A stretch of DNA of 64,000 bases from Streptomyces albus subsp. albus. GTDB taxonomy: Bacteria; Actinomycetota; Actinomycetes; Streptomycetales; Streptomycetaceae. Below the pieces are notes generated by a model that was given only the letters and a program-made list of their open reading frames with translations, was not told where the DNA came from and searched no databases. The DNA lies in assembly GCF_000719865.1 (NCBI RefSeq), contig NZ_JOID01000030.1, forward strand, positions 1 through 64,000, in the 5' to 3' direction. A program made the translations under genes and the position numbers. Positions 25,233 through 34,282 of the stretch are shown one piece after another (the first letter of the stretch is position 1; every line of letters starts with the position of its first letter).

Positions 25233-25652
25233 ATGCGTCGCTCCGCCGGCGTTTCCCGCCGCCCCGTCCCCGGCCGCCGGCCCGCGGGAGTGCTCTCCGC
25301 GCTGCTCGCGGTGCTGGCCGTGCTGTTCGGCGGTCCGCCGGTGTCCTCCCCCGTGGGGAGCGCCGCCCTGCCGGGGCACGCGCGTCCGGGAGACCACTCG
25401 GCGGCCGTCACCGACCGGGTGGCCGTCGCCGGTGTCCTGTCCTCCTCGGGCCGGGCGTCCCTCGTCGGCGGCGAGGACCACCATCCGCCCCACAGCGGGA
25501 TGCCGGCCGCCGTGCCGGCCCGGCACGGCGGGCACCCCGCGGACCGCCACCGGGCCCTCGCCTCCGCCCCCCGGCCCGCGACCGCCACCGCACACCACAC
25601 GCCGCGCCCCGGCCGCGCGCCACCCGGCTCCGGAGCTCTCCGAGACCGGTGA
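25233..25652 (+). CDS. Small exported or membrane-anchored hypothetical protein
   Basis: 139 residues. An Arg-rich N-terminus and one hydrophobic stretch (AGVLSALLAVLAVLFGG) form a signal or anchor. The rest is His/Pro/Ala-rich without recognisable domains. Support is the strong GAGGGAGGGGAGGG just before the ATG and normal codon bias. It lies 209 nt before secDF; the histidines could bind metal, but that is speculative. Confidence 0.5.
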   Translation: MRRSAGVSRRPVPGRRPAGVLSALLAVLAVLFGGPPVSSPVGSAALPGHARPGDHSAAVTDRVAVAGVLSSSGRASLVGGEDHHPPHSGMPAAVPARHGGHPADRHRALASAPRPATATAHHTPRPGRAPPGSGALRDR

Positions 25653-25861
25653 CCGGAGACCGGTGACGTGCGCGGACGCGGCGGCGACGACCGAGCCGCG
25701 GTCCCGCACGCGGCCCCACCCGCCCGCACGCGGGCAACAGCCCCGGCCCCGCCCCGCCCTGCCCGCCGGCAGGCGGCTCTCGGACAGCTCCCCGGCACCG
25801 GCGTCCCCTCGTCGTACTCCGCCGTGCCCGCAGAGGCCACGGCGTGCCTGCTGGAGGCAGT

Positions 25862-28222
25862 GTGAAAACGCGCGCCACATCGTCCCGCGCCCACTGGGTG
25901 CGGGTGTTCCTCGCTCTTGCCGTCGTCACCGTGTCGGTCTGGCTGAGCTTCACCAAGCCGCCCCGGCTCGGACTCGATCTGCGCGGCGGCACGCAGATCG
26001 TCCTGGAGACCAAGGACTCGGACCGGGTGAAGGCCGGGCCGGAGGCCACCAACCGGACCCTGGAGGTGCTGCGCCGCCGGGTCGACGCCCTGGGCGTCAC
26101 CGAACCGACCATCACCAGCTCCGGGGAGCGGCGCATCATCGTCGAGCTCCCCGGGGTGCAGGACCCGAGGCAGGCGGCCGAGGTCCTCGGCCGCACCGCG
26201 CAGCTGACCTTCCACCCGGTGACCGGCGCCGGCGAGGACGTCCGGGAGGACCCCGGCGGGAACACGGAGGAAGAGAAGAAGGAGAAGAAGGAGAAGGACG
26301 AACGGACCCTGAAGGACGAGGACGGCCAACCCCTGCGCATCGGCCCGGCCGGGCTGAGCGGCGCCCTCGTGGAGGGGGCGGAGCCCGGCTTCGACGCGCA
26401 GACCGGCGGCGGCTGGTACGTCACCGTGGACCTGCGGGGCGAGGGCAAGGAGCAGTGGCGCGAGCTGACCGCCGAGGCCGCGTGTTCCCCGCCCGGCGAC
26501 CCCGCCCGGCGGGTGGCCATCGTGCTGGACGACGAGGTGATCTCCTCGCCGCAGGTCGATCCGTCCGTCCGCTGCGACGGCGGGATCGCGGGCGGTTCCA
26601 CCCAGATCACCGGCAACTTCAGCGCGGAGGACGCCAAGGAACTGGCCCTGCTCATCAGCGGCGGAGCCCTGCCGGTGCCCGTCGAGACGGTGGAGCAGCG
26701 GACCGTGGGCCCGACGCTGGGTGCGGAGGCCATTGAGGCCAGCGCGCAGGCCGCCGTGATCGGCATCGCGGCCACCTCGCTGTTCATCCTGGTCGTCTAC
26801 CGGCTCTTCGGCGGCCTCGCGGCGATCGCCCTCGTGAGCTACGGCCTCATCTCCTACGCGGCCCTGCTGCTCCTCGGGGCCACCCTGACCCTGCCGGGAC
26901 TGGCCGGTTTCGTGCTGGCGATCGGCATGGCCGTGGACGCCAACGTGCTGGTGTTCGAACGGGCTCGGGAGGATTTCGCGGCGCGTCGCGGGAGGAGCCT
27001 GGCGGCGGCCCTGACCTCCGGCTACCGCAACGCGTGGAGCGCCATCGCGGACTCCAACATCACCACCCTGCTCGCCGCCGTGCTGCTGTTCTTCCTCGCC
27101 TCGGGCCCGGTCCGCGGCTTCGGCGTCACCCTCTCCATCGGCGTGCTCGCCTCCATGATCAGCGCGCTGGTCGTCGCCCGAGCGCTCACCGAGACCGCGG
27201 CCGGCCGGCGTGCCCTGCAGAAGCGTCCCGGCCTCAGCGGGGTCGCCGGCGGCGGAGGGCTGCGCCGCCGGCTCGAAGGGCACGGCCCCGCCTTCATGCG
27301 GAAGCGCAGGCGGTGGCTCGCCGGCTCGGCCGCCGTTCTGGTCCTGGCGACGAGCGGCCTCTTCGTCCGCGGTCTGGACTTCGGCGTGGAGTTCACCGGC
27401 GGCCGTCTCGTGGAGTACGCCACGGAGCGGCCGGTGGACGCCGAGGAGGCCCGCCGGGCCGTGGCGGACGCCGGTTTCCCCCGCGCGGTCGTCCAGTCCT
27501 CCGGTGAGGGCGCCATCTCCGTACGGAGCGAGAACCTCGGCGACGACGAGGTGGTCCGCGTCGAGGAGGCCCTCGCCGAGACGGGCGGCGGCGCGGAGAA
27601 GCTCCGCGACGAACTGATCGGACCGAGCCTGGGGGACGAGCTGCGCCGCAACGCCCTGATCGCCCTCGGGGTCGCGCTGGCCGCCCAGCTCCTGTACCTC
27701 GCCGTCCGCTTCCGCTGGATCTTCGGGGCGGCGACCGTGGCGGCCATGGCCCAAGACGTGCTCATCCTCATCGGCGTCTTCGCCTGGCTGGGGAAGCCGG
27801 TCGACGGGGTGTTCCTGGCGGCCCTGCTGACCGTCATCGGCTACTCGGTCAACGACTCGGTGGTGATCTTCGACCGGGTGCGGGAGCTGTGGGCCCGGCA
27901 CCGCGGCACGCCCTTCTCGGACGTCGCGGGCAGGGCCGCCCTGCAGACCGTGCCGCGGACCATCAACACCGGGATGGGCGCCCTGTTTATCCTGCTGGCC
28001 CTCGCGGTGCTCGGCGGTGACTCGCTCACCGACTTCGCCGTCGCGCTGCTCGTCGGCCTCACCGTGGGCATGTTCTCCTCGGTGTTCACGGCCGTGCCGA
28101 TCGCCGTCGAACTCGCCGAACGGACCGGCGCCGCGCCGCCGTCGGCGAAGAAGCGTCCCGGCCCCTCGCGGGACCGTGCGGCCGTCCGCCCCGGTGCCGA
28201 GGACAACGGCGCACGCGTCTGA
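25862..28222 (+). CDS. secDF: Fused protein-export membrane protein SecDF
   Basis: 786 residues combining both RND-like export subunits. The SecD half (about 1-450) starts with one membrane segment and LGLDLRGGTQIVLE, contains an acidic KEKKEKDE-rich insertion near residue 140, and ends with five membrane segments including AIGMAVDANVLVFERARED. The SecF half has LDFGVEFTGG and YSVNDSVVIFDRVRE. It uses the proton motive force to help late steps of Sec secretion. Streptomyces usually also carry separate secD and secF near ruvABC, so this would be a second, fused copy. The GTG at 25862 has GGAGG 5 nt upstream. Confidence 0.93.
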   Translation: MKTRATSSRAHWVRVFLALAVVTVSVWLSFTKPPRLGLDLRGGTQIVLETKDSDRVKAGPEATNRTLEVLRRRVDALGVTEPTITSSGERRIIVELPGVQDPRQAAEVLGRTAQLTFHPVTGAGEDVREDPGGNTEEEKKEKKEKDERTLKDEDGQPLRIGPAGLSGALVEGAEPGFDAQTGGGWYVTVDLRGEGKEQWRELTAEAACSPPGDPARRVAIVLDDEVISSPQVDPSVRCDGGIAGGSTQITGNFSAEDAKELALLISGGALPVPVETVEQRTVGPTLGAEAIEASAQAAVIGIAATSLFILVVYRLFGGLAAIALVSYGLISYAALLLLGATLTLPGLAGFVLAIGMAVDANVLVFERAREDFAARRGRSLAAALTSGYRNAWSAIADSNITTLLAAVLLFFLASGPVRGFGVTLSIGVLASMISALVVARALTETAAGRRALQKRPGLSGVAGGGGLRRRLEGHGPAFMRKRRRWLAGSAAVLVLATSGLFVRGLDFGVEFTGGRLVEYATERPVDAEEARRAVADAGFPRAVVQSSGEGAISVRSENLGDDEVVRVEEALAETGGGAEKLRDELIGPSLGDELRRNALIALGVALAAQLLYLAVRFRWIFGAATVAAMAQDVLILIGVFAWLGKPVDGVFLAALLTVIGYSVNDSVVIFDRVRELWARHRGTPFSDVAGRAALQTVPRTINTGMGALFILLALAVLGGDSLTDFAVALLVGLTVGMFSSVFTAVPIAVELAERTGAAPPSAKKRPGPSRDRAAVRPGAEDNGARV

Positions 28223-28232
28223 GCCGGCACCG

Positions 28233-28290
28233 CCCGTGAAGCCCTCTCCCGGCCGCCGTGAACGAGGCGGTCGGGAGAGGGCTTCACGGG
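28233..28290. terminator. Terminator after secDF, 25-bp stem
   Basis: Arms of 25 nt (28233-28257 and 28266-28290; outer part CCCGTGAAGCCCTCTCCCG) pair with a single G-T wobble around an 8-nt loop. It separates secDF from the convergent FUSC gene and probably ends both. Confidence 0.85.
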
Positions 28291-28330
28291 CGGGGGTGGG
28301 CCGCGGTCCCGGGCCGCCCCAGGGGCGGGG

Positions 28331-29581
28331 CTACGCCTCCGGCTGCCCCGGCAGGCCCGGGCGCTCGCCGGGATCCGCCGGCCGCCCGGACGCCAGACGA
28401 TCCGTCAGATCCCCGGCGTGCCGGAGCAGGGAGCCGAAGAACGCCACGGACTCGGGGCTTCCGGTGGCCCAGCGCGGCAGCTCCCCGCGCAGCCGGTCGT
28501 GCGTCTCGCCGACCGCGGCCGCCGCCTCGTTCAGTTCCCGCTCCCGCCGGCCGCCGTCCTCCTCCGCCACCGCACGCCCGTAGGCCCGCAGCACCGCCAC
28601 CACCTGGCGGAGGAAGACGGCGTACGGCTCCGTGACCCCGGCGTCCGGCCGCGGACTCGGCCGCTCCTCGTCGGCCGCGTCCAGCAGCATGGCGGTCAGG
28701 GCCGCGAGATGGCCGCCCACATGGTCGAGGGTGTGCAGCGTCTCGTCGTACCACGGGGCCAGCCGGGCCGCCTCCGCCCGCTTGCGCCGCTCGGGGTTGA
28801 ACCACACGCTCTCCCGGGTCCACGCGACCGACGACCGCACGTCGCCGATGAGCCGGGGCAGCCGGCGGGCGCGGTCGTACCAGCCGCGGGCCCGGTCGTA
28901 CTCCAGCGGCTCGCCGAGGCCGTCCGCGATGTCCTCCAGCGCCTCGGCCGCCTCGTCCACCACGTTCCGCACCGCCTTGCGGGTGTCCCGCAGATACGCC
29001 GGGGGCCGCAGCAGCGCGTTGACGGCGACGGCCACGCCCGCGCCGAGCAGCGCGGCCGCCACCCGCTCCCCGGCGACCACCGCCGTCGCCTCCTGGGAGG
29101 CGGTGACGGTGAACAGTGCCGAGGTCGCGCCGTAGATGCCCTGGTCGCCGAAGCGGTGCCAGTTGCCGATGAGGATGGTCAGTGGCAGCACGGCGGCCAT
29201 CGCCGCCAGCGGATGGCCGGACAGGGCCAGGGCGGCGGTGCCCAGCACGGTGCCGAGCGCGATCGCCGCCAGCTGCCGCACGCCCTGCGCCATCGACCGG
29301 TAGACGGTGGCCTGCACCAGGACGACGGCCACCCAGGGCGCCATGAGGGCCAGGGTGTCCGGCAGCAGCCAGGACGACAGCAGCCACGCGAGAACCGCGG
29401 CCAGCGCGGCCTTCAGGGACTGGACGAGAAGGTCACGTTCACGCCCCGGACCCGACCACGCCCGGCGGGCGGAACGGGCCACCGCGGCCGCCTCCGCGCG
29501 GAGGAACCGGGACGGCGAACGGGAGTGCGGGGAACGGGCGTGCTGCGAACCGGTGAGCGGTGTGCGGGGTGTGTACGGCAT
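28331..29581 (-). CDS. FUSC/aromatic-acid-exporter-like membrane protein
   Basis: 416 residues. A basic N-terminal region is followed by about six membrane segments (ALAAVLAWLLSSWLL, APWVAVVLVQATVYRS) and a cytoplasmic helical domain of about 220 residues starting RDTRKAVRNVVDEAAE. This is the layout of FUSC/ArAE-type half-transporters, which export aromatic carboxylates or related compounds in characterised cases; the substrate here is unknown. ATG 29581 is preferred over the adjacent GTG 29584. It is divergent from the transketolase gene. Confidence 0.8.
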   Translation of the reverse strand: MPYTPRTPLTGSQHARSPHSRSPSRFLRAEAAAVARSARRAWSGPGRERDLLVQSLKAALAAVLAWLLSSWLLPDTLALMAPWVAVVLVQATVYRSMAQGVRQLAAIALGTVLGTAALALSGHPLAAMAAVLPLTILIGNWHRFGDQGIYGATSALFTVTASQEATAVVAGERVAAALLGAGVAVAVNALLRPPAYLRDTRKAVRNVVDEAAEALEDIADGLGEPLEYDRARGWYDRARRLPRLIGDVRSSVAWTRESVWFNPERRKRAEAARLAPWYDETLHTLDHVGGHLAALTAMLLDAADEERPSPRPDAGVTEPYAVFLRQVVAVLRAYGRAVAEEDGGRRERELNEAAAAVGETHDRLRGELPRWATGSPESVAFFGSLLRHAGDLTDRLASGRPADPGERPGLPGQPEA

Positions 29582-29745
29582 CACTGTTCCGGTGCCACGC
29601 GCGGCGGGCGCTCACGCGTCCCGGAGAGCGTGAGGAATCCCGCCGTACGGCGGTGGATGCCGGGCCGGATGCGGGGTACCCAGCGTGGACGTCCCACCAC
29701 CCGGAAACGCCACGTTCCCGACGGGAACCCGACGAGGAAGGCGAC

Positions 29746-31581
29746 ATGGATCTCGACAACCTGCGCGAACTGGGCCAGCAACTGCGCGTCGACGCCGTAC
29801 GGGCCGCCGACGCCGCCGGATCCGGCCACCCCACGTCCTCGATGTCCGCCGCCGACTTGATGGCCGTCCTGCTGGCCCGTCACCTCCACTACGACTTCGG
29901 CCGGCCGGACCACCCCGGCAACGACCACCTGGTCTTCTCCAAGGGCCACGCCTCACCGCTGCTCTACGCCCTGTTCAAGGCGGCCGGCGCCATCGGCGAC
30001 GACGAACTCCTGACCTTCCGCACCCGGGGCAGCCGGCTGGAGGGCCACCCGACCCCCCGGCTGCCCTGGGTGGACGTGGCCACCGGCTCGCTGGGCCAGG
30101 GCCTGCCGGTCGGCGTCGGCCTGGCGCTGGCCGGGAAACGCCTGGACCGGCTGCCGTACCGCACCTGGGTGCTGTGCGGGGACAGCGAGCTGGCCGAGGG
30201 CTCGATGTGGGAGGCGTTCGAATACGCCGGGCACGAAGGGCTGGACAACCTGACCGCGATCGTCGACGTCAACCGGCTCGGCCAGCGCGGCCCCACCCGC
30301 CACGAATGGGACCTCGACGCCTACGCCCGGCGCATCCGGGCCTTCGGCTGGCACACCGTCGAGATCGACGGCCACGACCCCGCGGCCGTGGACGCCGCCT
30401 ACGCCGAGGCGAAGGCCACCCCGCACCGCCCCACCGCCGTCATCGCCAGGACCGCCAAGGGCCGGGGAGTCGACGCGGTGGAGGACCGCGAGGGCGCCCA
30501 CGGCAAACCGCTGCCGGACGCCGCCGAGGCCATCGCCGAACTCGGCGGGCCCCGCGCCCTGCGGGTCGACGTCCAGCCGCCCCCCGAGGTCCGCGAGTCG
30601 GAACGCCCCCTCGCCGACCTCCAACTGCCGCGCTACGAGCCGGACGAGAAGGCCGCCACCCGCGACGCCTACGGCCACGCCCTGGCAGCGCTCGGCACGG
30701 CGCGCGGTGACGTGGTCGCCCTGGACGGCGAGGTCAGCGATTCCACCCGGGCCAAGTTCTTCGCGCAGGAGCACCCGGACCGGTTCATCGAGTGCTACAT
30801 CGCCGAACAGCAGCTCGTCGCGGCGGCCGTCGGTATCCAGGCCCGCGGCTGGGTCCCGTACGTCTCCACCTTCGGCGCCTTCCTCACCCGCGCCCACGAC
30901 TTCCTGCGCATGGCCGCGGTCAGCCGGGCCCGGCTGATCGTGGCCGGCTCGCACGCCGGGGTGGCCATCGGTCCGGACGGTCCCTCCCAGATGGGCCTGG
31001 AGGACCTCGCCATGTTCCGCGCGGTGCACGGCAGCACCGTGCTGTACCCCTGCGACCCCCACCAGACCGGCCGGCTGGTGTCGGCGCTGTGCGACCGGCC
31101 CGGGATCGGCTATCTGCGCACCTCCCGCGACGCCTACCCGCAGCTGTACGGGCCCGAGGAGCCGTTCGCCATCGGCGGCAGCAAGGTGCTCCGCGCCTCC
31201 GGCGAGGACCGGGTGACCCTGGTCGCCGCCGGGGTCACCGTCCACGAGGCGCTGGCCGCCGCCGACTGGCTCGCCGAGGAGGGCATCGCCGCCCGCGTGA
31301 TCGACCTCTACTCGGTCAAGCCGGTCGACGCCGCGACCCTCCACGAGGCGGCCCACGACACCGGGCGGATCGTGACCGTCGAGGACCACCGGCCCGAGGG
31401 CGGGCTCGGCGACGCCGTGCTGGAGGCCTTCGCCGACGGCAGGCCCGTGCCCCGGGTGGCCCGCCTCGCCGTGCGCACCATGCCCGACTCCGCCACCGCC
31501 GAGGAGCAGCTCGCCGCCGCCGGCATCGACCGGGAGGCGATCACCGCGGCCGCGCGGCGGCTGGTGGCCTCGGCGGACTGA
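29746..31581 (+). CDS. tkt: Transketolase (single-chain)
   Basis: 611 residues. The thiamine-diphosphate half has GSGHPTSSMSAADL, KGHASPLLYAL and the GDSELAEGSMWEAFEYAG metal motif ending in a later Asn. The pyrimidine half has CYIAEQQLVAAAVG and GPDGPSQMGLEDLAMFR, and a transketolase C-terminal domain follows. At about 610 residues it is shorter than the E. coli enzyme (about 660) and is of the actinobacterial/mammalian-like single-chain group. It moves two-carbon units in the pentose phosphate pathway. The ATG follows GAGGAAGG. Confidence 0.92.
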   Translation: MDLDNLRELGQQLRVDAVRAADAAGSGHPTSSMSAADLMAVLLARHLHYDFGRPDHPGNDHLVFSKGHASPLLYALFKAAGAIGDDELLTFRTRGSRLEGHPTPRLPWVDVATGSLGQGLPVGVGLALAGKRLDRLPYRTWVLCGDSELAEGSMWEAFEYAGHEGLDNLTAIVDVNRLGQRGPTRHEWDLDAYARRIRAFGWHTVEIDGHDPAAVDAAYAEAKATPHRPTAVIARTAKGRGVDAVEDREGAHGKPLPDAAEAIAELGGPRALRVDVQPPPEVRESERPLADLQLPRYEPDEKAATRDAYGHALAALGTARGDVVALDGEVSDSTRAKFFAQEHPDRFIECYIAEQQLVAAAVGIQARGWVPYVSTFGAFLTRAHDFLRMAAVSRARLIVAGSHAGVAIGPDGPSQMGLEDLAMFRAVHGSTVLYPCDPHQTGRLVSALCDRPGIGYLRTSRDAYPQLYGPEEPFAIGGSKVLRASGEDRVTLVAAGVTVHEALAAADWLAEEGIAARVIDLYSVKPVDAATLHEAAHDTGRIVTVEDHRPEGGLGDAVLEAFADGRPVPRVARLAVRTMPDSATAEEQLAAAGIDREAITAAARRLVASAD

Positions 31582-31590
31582 TCCCCTCCG

Positions 31591-31638
31591 CTTCCCCGTT
31601 TCCCCGCTTCCCCGTTTCTCCGTTTTCCTGTTCTCCTC
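31591..31638. repeat. Pyrimidine-rich tandem repeat
   Basis: CTTCCCCGTTTCCCCG (31591-31606) is repeated with one change at 31607-31622, and a more diverged third unit follows to 31638. The plus strand is almost pure pyrimidine. It lies between the transketolase stop and the epimerase start. Confidence 0.75.
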
Positions 31639-31673
31639 CCCACCGCCTTTCGACCTGTTGAGGAGCAGCGCCG

Positions 31674-32849
31674 ATGAGCAGCGTCCCGCACGGCGGCAGC
31701 GACAGCAACGGCAGCACCAGCGGCACCGGCCCCCGCGGCACCGGCGGGAAGGGGGGTGAGGGCGGCGCCGGCGCCGGTGGCGGACTGCGGGTCGTGGTCG
31801 TCGGGGCCACCGGGAACGCCGGCACGAGCGTGGTGCGCGCCCTGAGCGAGGACCCGGCCGTCGGGTCCGTGCTCGGGCTCGCCCGGCGCCTGCCCGCCTG
31901 GTCGCCCCCGCGCACCCGGTGGGCGGCGGTCGACATCGGCGAGGACGCCGCCCTCGGCGACCTGACCCGGCACTTCCGGGGCGCCGACGCCGTCGTCCAC
32001 CTGGCCTGGCTGTTCCAGCCGACGCACACGCCCAAGCTCACATGGCGGACCAACGTCCTCGGCAGCCTCCGGGTGTTCGAGGCGGCGGCCGCGGCGGACG
32101 TCCCGGCGCTCGTGTACGCCTCCTCCGTCGGGGCGTACTCGGCCGGACCCAAGGACCGCCCCGTCGACGAGAGCTGGCCCACGCACGGCTGGCCGGAAGC
32201 GGCCTACTGCCGCGAGAAGTCCTATGTGGAACGGGCTCTCGACGTCCACGAGCGCGAGCACCCGCACATGCGGGTCGTGCGGATGCGGCCCGGGTTCCTC
32301 TTCAAGCCCGAGGCGGCCTCACAGCAGCGCCGGCTCTTCGCCGGACCCCTGCTCTCCCGGCGGATGGCCCGCCCCGAGCTGCTGCCCGTCGTCCCCGACC
32401 TGCCCGGTCTGCGCTTCCAGGCCCTGCACACCGACGACGCGGCCGAGGCCTACCGCCTCGCCGTCACCTCCCCGGCCGCGCACGGCGCCTACAACCTGGC
32501 CGCCGACCCGCCGGTCGACGCGGCGATGCTGGCGGAGCTCTTCGGCGCCCGCGTCGTCCGGATGCCGGCCTGGCCCGTGCGGTCCGGGCTGGCCGCGGCC
32601 TGGCGGCTCCATCTCCTGCCGGCCTCCCCGCAGCTCTTCGACGCGGTGCTGCGGCTGCCGCTCATGGACACCCGGCGCGCCGTGGAGGAGCTGGGCTGGC
32701 GGCCCCGGTACACCGCCCGGGAGGCGCTCATGGCCTTCGTGGACGGGCTGCGGGAGGGACGGGGCATGGCCACGGCGCCGCTCGCGTCGAGCCTGCCCGG
32801 CGGCGGGCGGGCCGCCGAGGTGGCGACGGGGGTCGGCGAACGGCCCTGA
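31674..32849 (+). CDS. NAD-dependent epimerase/dehydratase-like protein
   Basis: 391 residues. A Gly/Ser-rich start of about 37 residues precedes an extended SDR fold: nucleotide-binding GATGNAGTS, a strand and helix ending AVVHLAWLFQP, Ser in VYASSVGAY, and YCREK at the YxxxK position. Substrate unknown; sugar-nucleotide or lipid-linked compounds are typical. GAGGAG lies 9 nt before the ATG. It may be read with transketolase, though 92 nt separate them. Confidence 0.82.
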   Translation: MSSVPHGGSDSNGSTSGTGPRGTGGKGGEGGAGAGGGLRVVVVGATGNAGTSVVRALSEDPAVGSVLGLARRLPAWSPPRTRWAAVDIGEDAALGDLTRHFRGADAVVHLAWLFQPTHTPKLTWRTNVLGSLRVFEAAAAADVPALVYASSVGAYSAGPKDRPVDESWPTHGWPEAAYCREKSYVERALDVHEREHPHMRVVRMRPGFLFKPEAASQQRRLFAGPLLSRRMARPELLPVVPDLPGLRFQALHTDDAAEAYRLAVTSPAAHGAYNLAADPPVDAAMLAELFGARVVRMPAWPVRSGLAAAWRLHLLPASPQLFDAVLRLPLMDTRRAVEELGWRPRYTAREALMAFVDGLREGRGMATAPLASSLPGGGRAAEVATGVGERP

Positions 32850-32909
32850 TCCGTTGCGAGGATCCGTCGCGAGCGGGGCAGGCGCAGGCCCGCCCCGCTC
32901 GGGACCAGC

Positions 32910-33152
32910 TCACGACCAAAGAGCCGCCGCGCGCACCACCATGAAGACGGCGAAGAGCAGCACGACCACCGCGATGAGGATGATCGGGCCCTTGCCCCAG
33001 CCCTTCGCGGGATTGTGCGGCAGATCCGCCGGCCCGCTCTCCGAGAGACTGCCCTCCAGGGGCGGCGTCTCCCCGGGCGGCACCCCGCCGCCGCGTTCGA
33101 GACCGGTGCTGGTCCGGGGGTCGGGGTCCTGGTTCCGGTTGCTGTGGTTCAT
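32910..33152 (-). CDS. DUF6480-type small membrane protein
   Basis: 80 residues. The hydrophilic N-terminus has the family pattern [20 protein letters not shown] followed by TPP, and one membrane helix ([18 protein letters not shown]) is near the C-terminus. Common in Streptomyces, function unknown. ATG 33152 is chosen because it matches the usual family start; no strong ribosome site is seen. Confidence 0.78.
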   Translation of the reverse strand: MNHSNRNQDPDPRTSTGLERGGGVPPGETPPLEGSLSESGPADLPHNPAKGWGKGPIILIAVVVLLFAVFMVVRAAALWS

Positions 33153-33373
33153 GGGCACCGAGTGCGCAGGGATCGCCGTCTCACACCTGCCGCTCCCGTT
33201 CCGCCGGCGGCCCCGGCCGGTTCCGCCCGCGGCCGTGTCCGGTGACGGAACCGGGGTACCCGCCAGAGGCCGGGCCAAGGCAGGACCGGGCACGCAGGCA
33301 GCGTCCCCGGCATGCCACCGCCGGGCGGACGGGCCCCGCGGCCGGCGGCCGCGACGGAGGGAGGACAGCAGGG

Positions 33374-34282
33374 ATGAGGCGAACCACCGCTGGAGACGAG
33401 GCGGAGGGCACCGCGGCCGGCCCCCGGGTGGGGGTGGTCGTCGCCACCCGGAACCGGGCCGATCAGCTCGCCGTGACCCTGCGGCACCTGCTCGACCTGC
33501 CGGAGCGCCCGGAGATCGTCGTCGTGGACAACGCCTCGGCCGACCACACCCGGGCCATGGTCGCCGAGCGCTTCCCGGAGGTCCGGATGCTGCCCCTGGC
33601 GGTCAACCGCGGCGCGCTCGCCCGCAACGACGGGGTGCGTGCGCTGGACACCCCGTACGTGGCGTTCAGCGACGACGACTCCTGGTGGCGGCCGGGCTCC
33701 CTCGCGCACGCCGCCCGCATCCTGGACGAGCATCCCCGGCTGGGCCTGATCGCCGGCAGCATCCTCGTTGGACCGGACGACGAACCGGACCCGCTCAACG
33801 ACGTCCTCGCCGCCTCCCCGCTGGGCCGCGTCCACGACCTGCCCGGCCCGCAGGTGCTCGGCTACCTCGGCTGCGCCGCCGTCGCCCGGCGCGAGGCGTA
33901 CCTCGACGCCGGCGGCTACCACCCGGTGCTGTTCTTCGGCGGCGAGGAAACCCTGCTCGCCTACGACCTGGCGGCCCGCGGCTGGGGCGTGGCGTACTGC
34001 CCCGAGGTGGTGGCCCACCACCACCCCGCCTCCGGCCCGCGCGCCGGCCGCCGCGCCCGGGTGCTGCGCAACGAACTGCTGACCGCGTGGCTGCGCCGCC
34101 CGCTGACGACCGCCCTGCGGCGCACGGCCCGGCTCGCCGCCGCGGCCCGCTCCGACATCACCGCACGGGAGGCGCTGAGCGGCGCCCTCGCCCGGCTCCC
34201 CGCCTCCCTCCGTTTCCGCGATCCGCTGCCGCCGTACCTGGAGCGCGCCGTCCGGCGGCTGGAGGGACAGCGAGCCTCGTGA
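33374..34282 (+). CDS. Family 2 glycosyltransferase (first of a tandem pair)
   Basis: 302 residues, GT-A fold: [23 protein letters not shown], and the nucleotide-sugar motif [12 protein letters not shown] near residue 98, then [16 protein letters not shown] as the acceptor-site acidic motif. It resembles rhamnosyl- or N-acetylgalactosaminyl-type transferases acting on wall polymers, but donor and acceptor are unknown. No membrane segment. The stop overlaps the GTG of a related transferase, so the products are probably made together. ATG 33374 follows GGGAGGA. Confidence 0.85.
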   Translation: MRRTTAGDEAEGTAAGPRVGVVVATRNRADQLAVTLRHLLDLPERPEIVVVDNASADHTRAMVAERFPEVRMLPLAVNRGALARNDGVRALDTPYVAFSDDDSWWRPGSLAHAARILDEHPRLGLIAGSILVGPDDEPDPLNDVLAASPLGRVHDLPGPQVLGYLGCAAVARREAYLDAGGYHPVLFFGGEETLLAYDLAARGWGVAYCPEVVAHHHPASGPRAGRRARVLRNELLTAWLRRPLTTALRRTARLAAAARSDITAREALSGALARLPASLRFRDPLPPYLERAVRRLEGQRAS

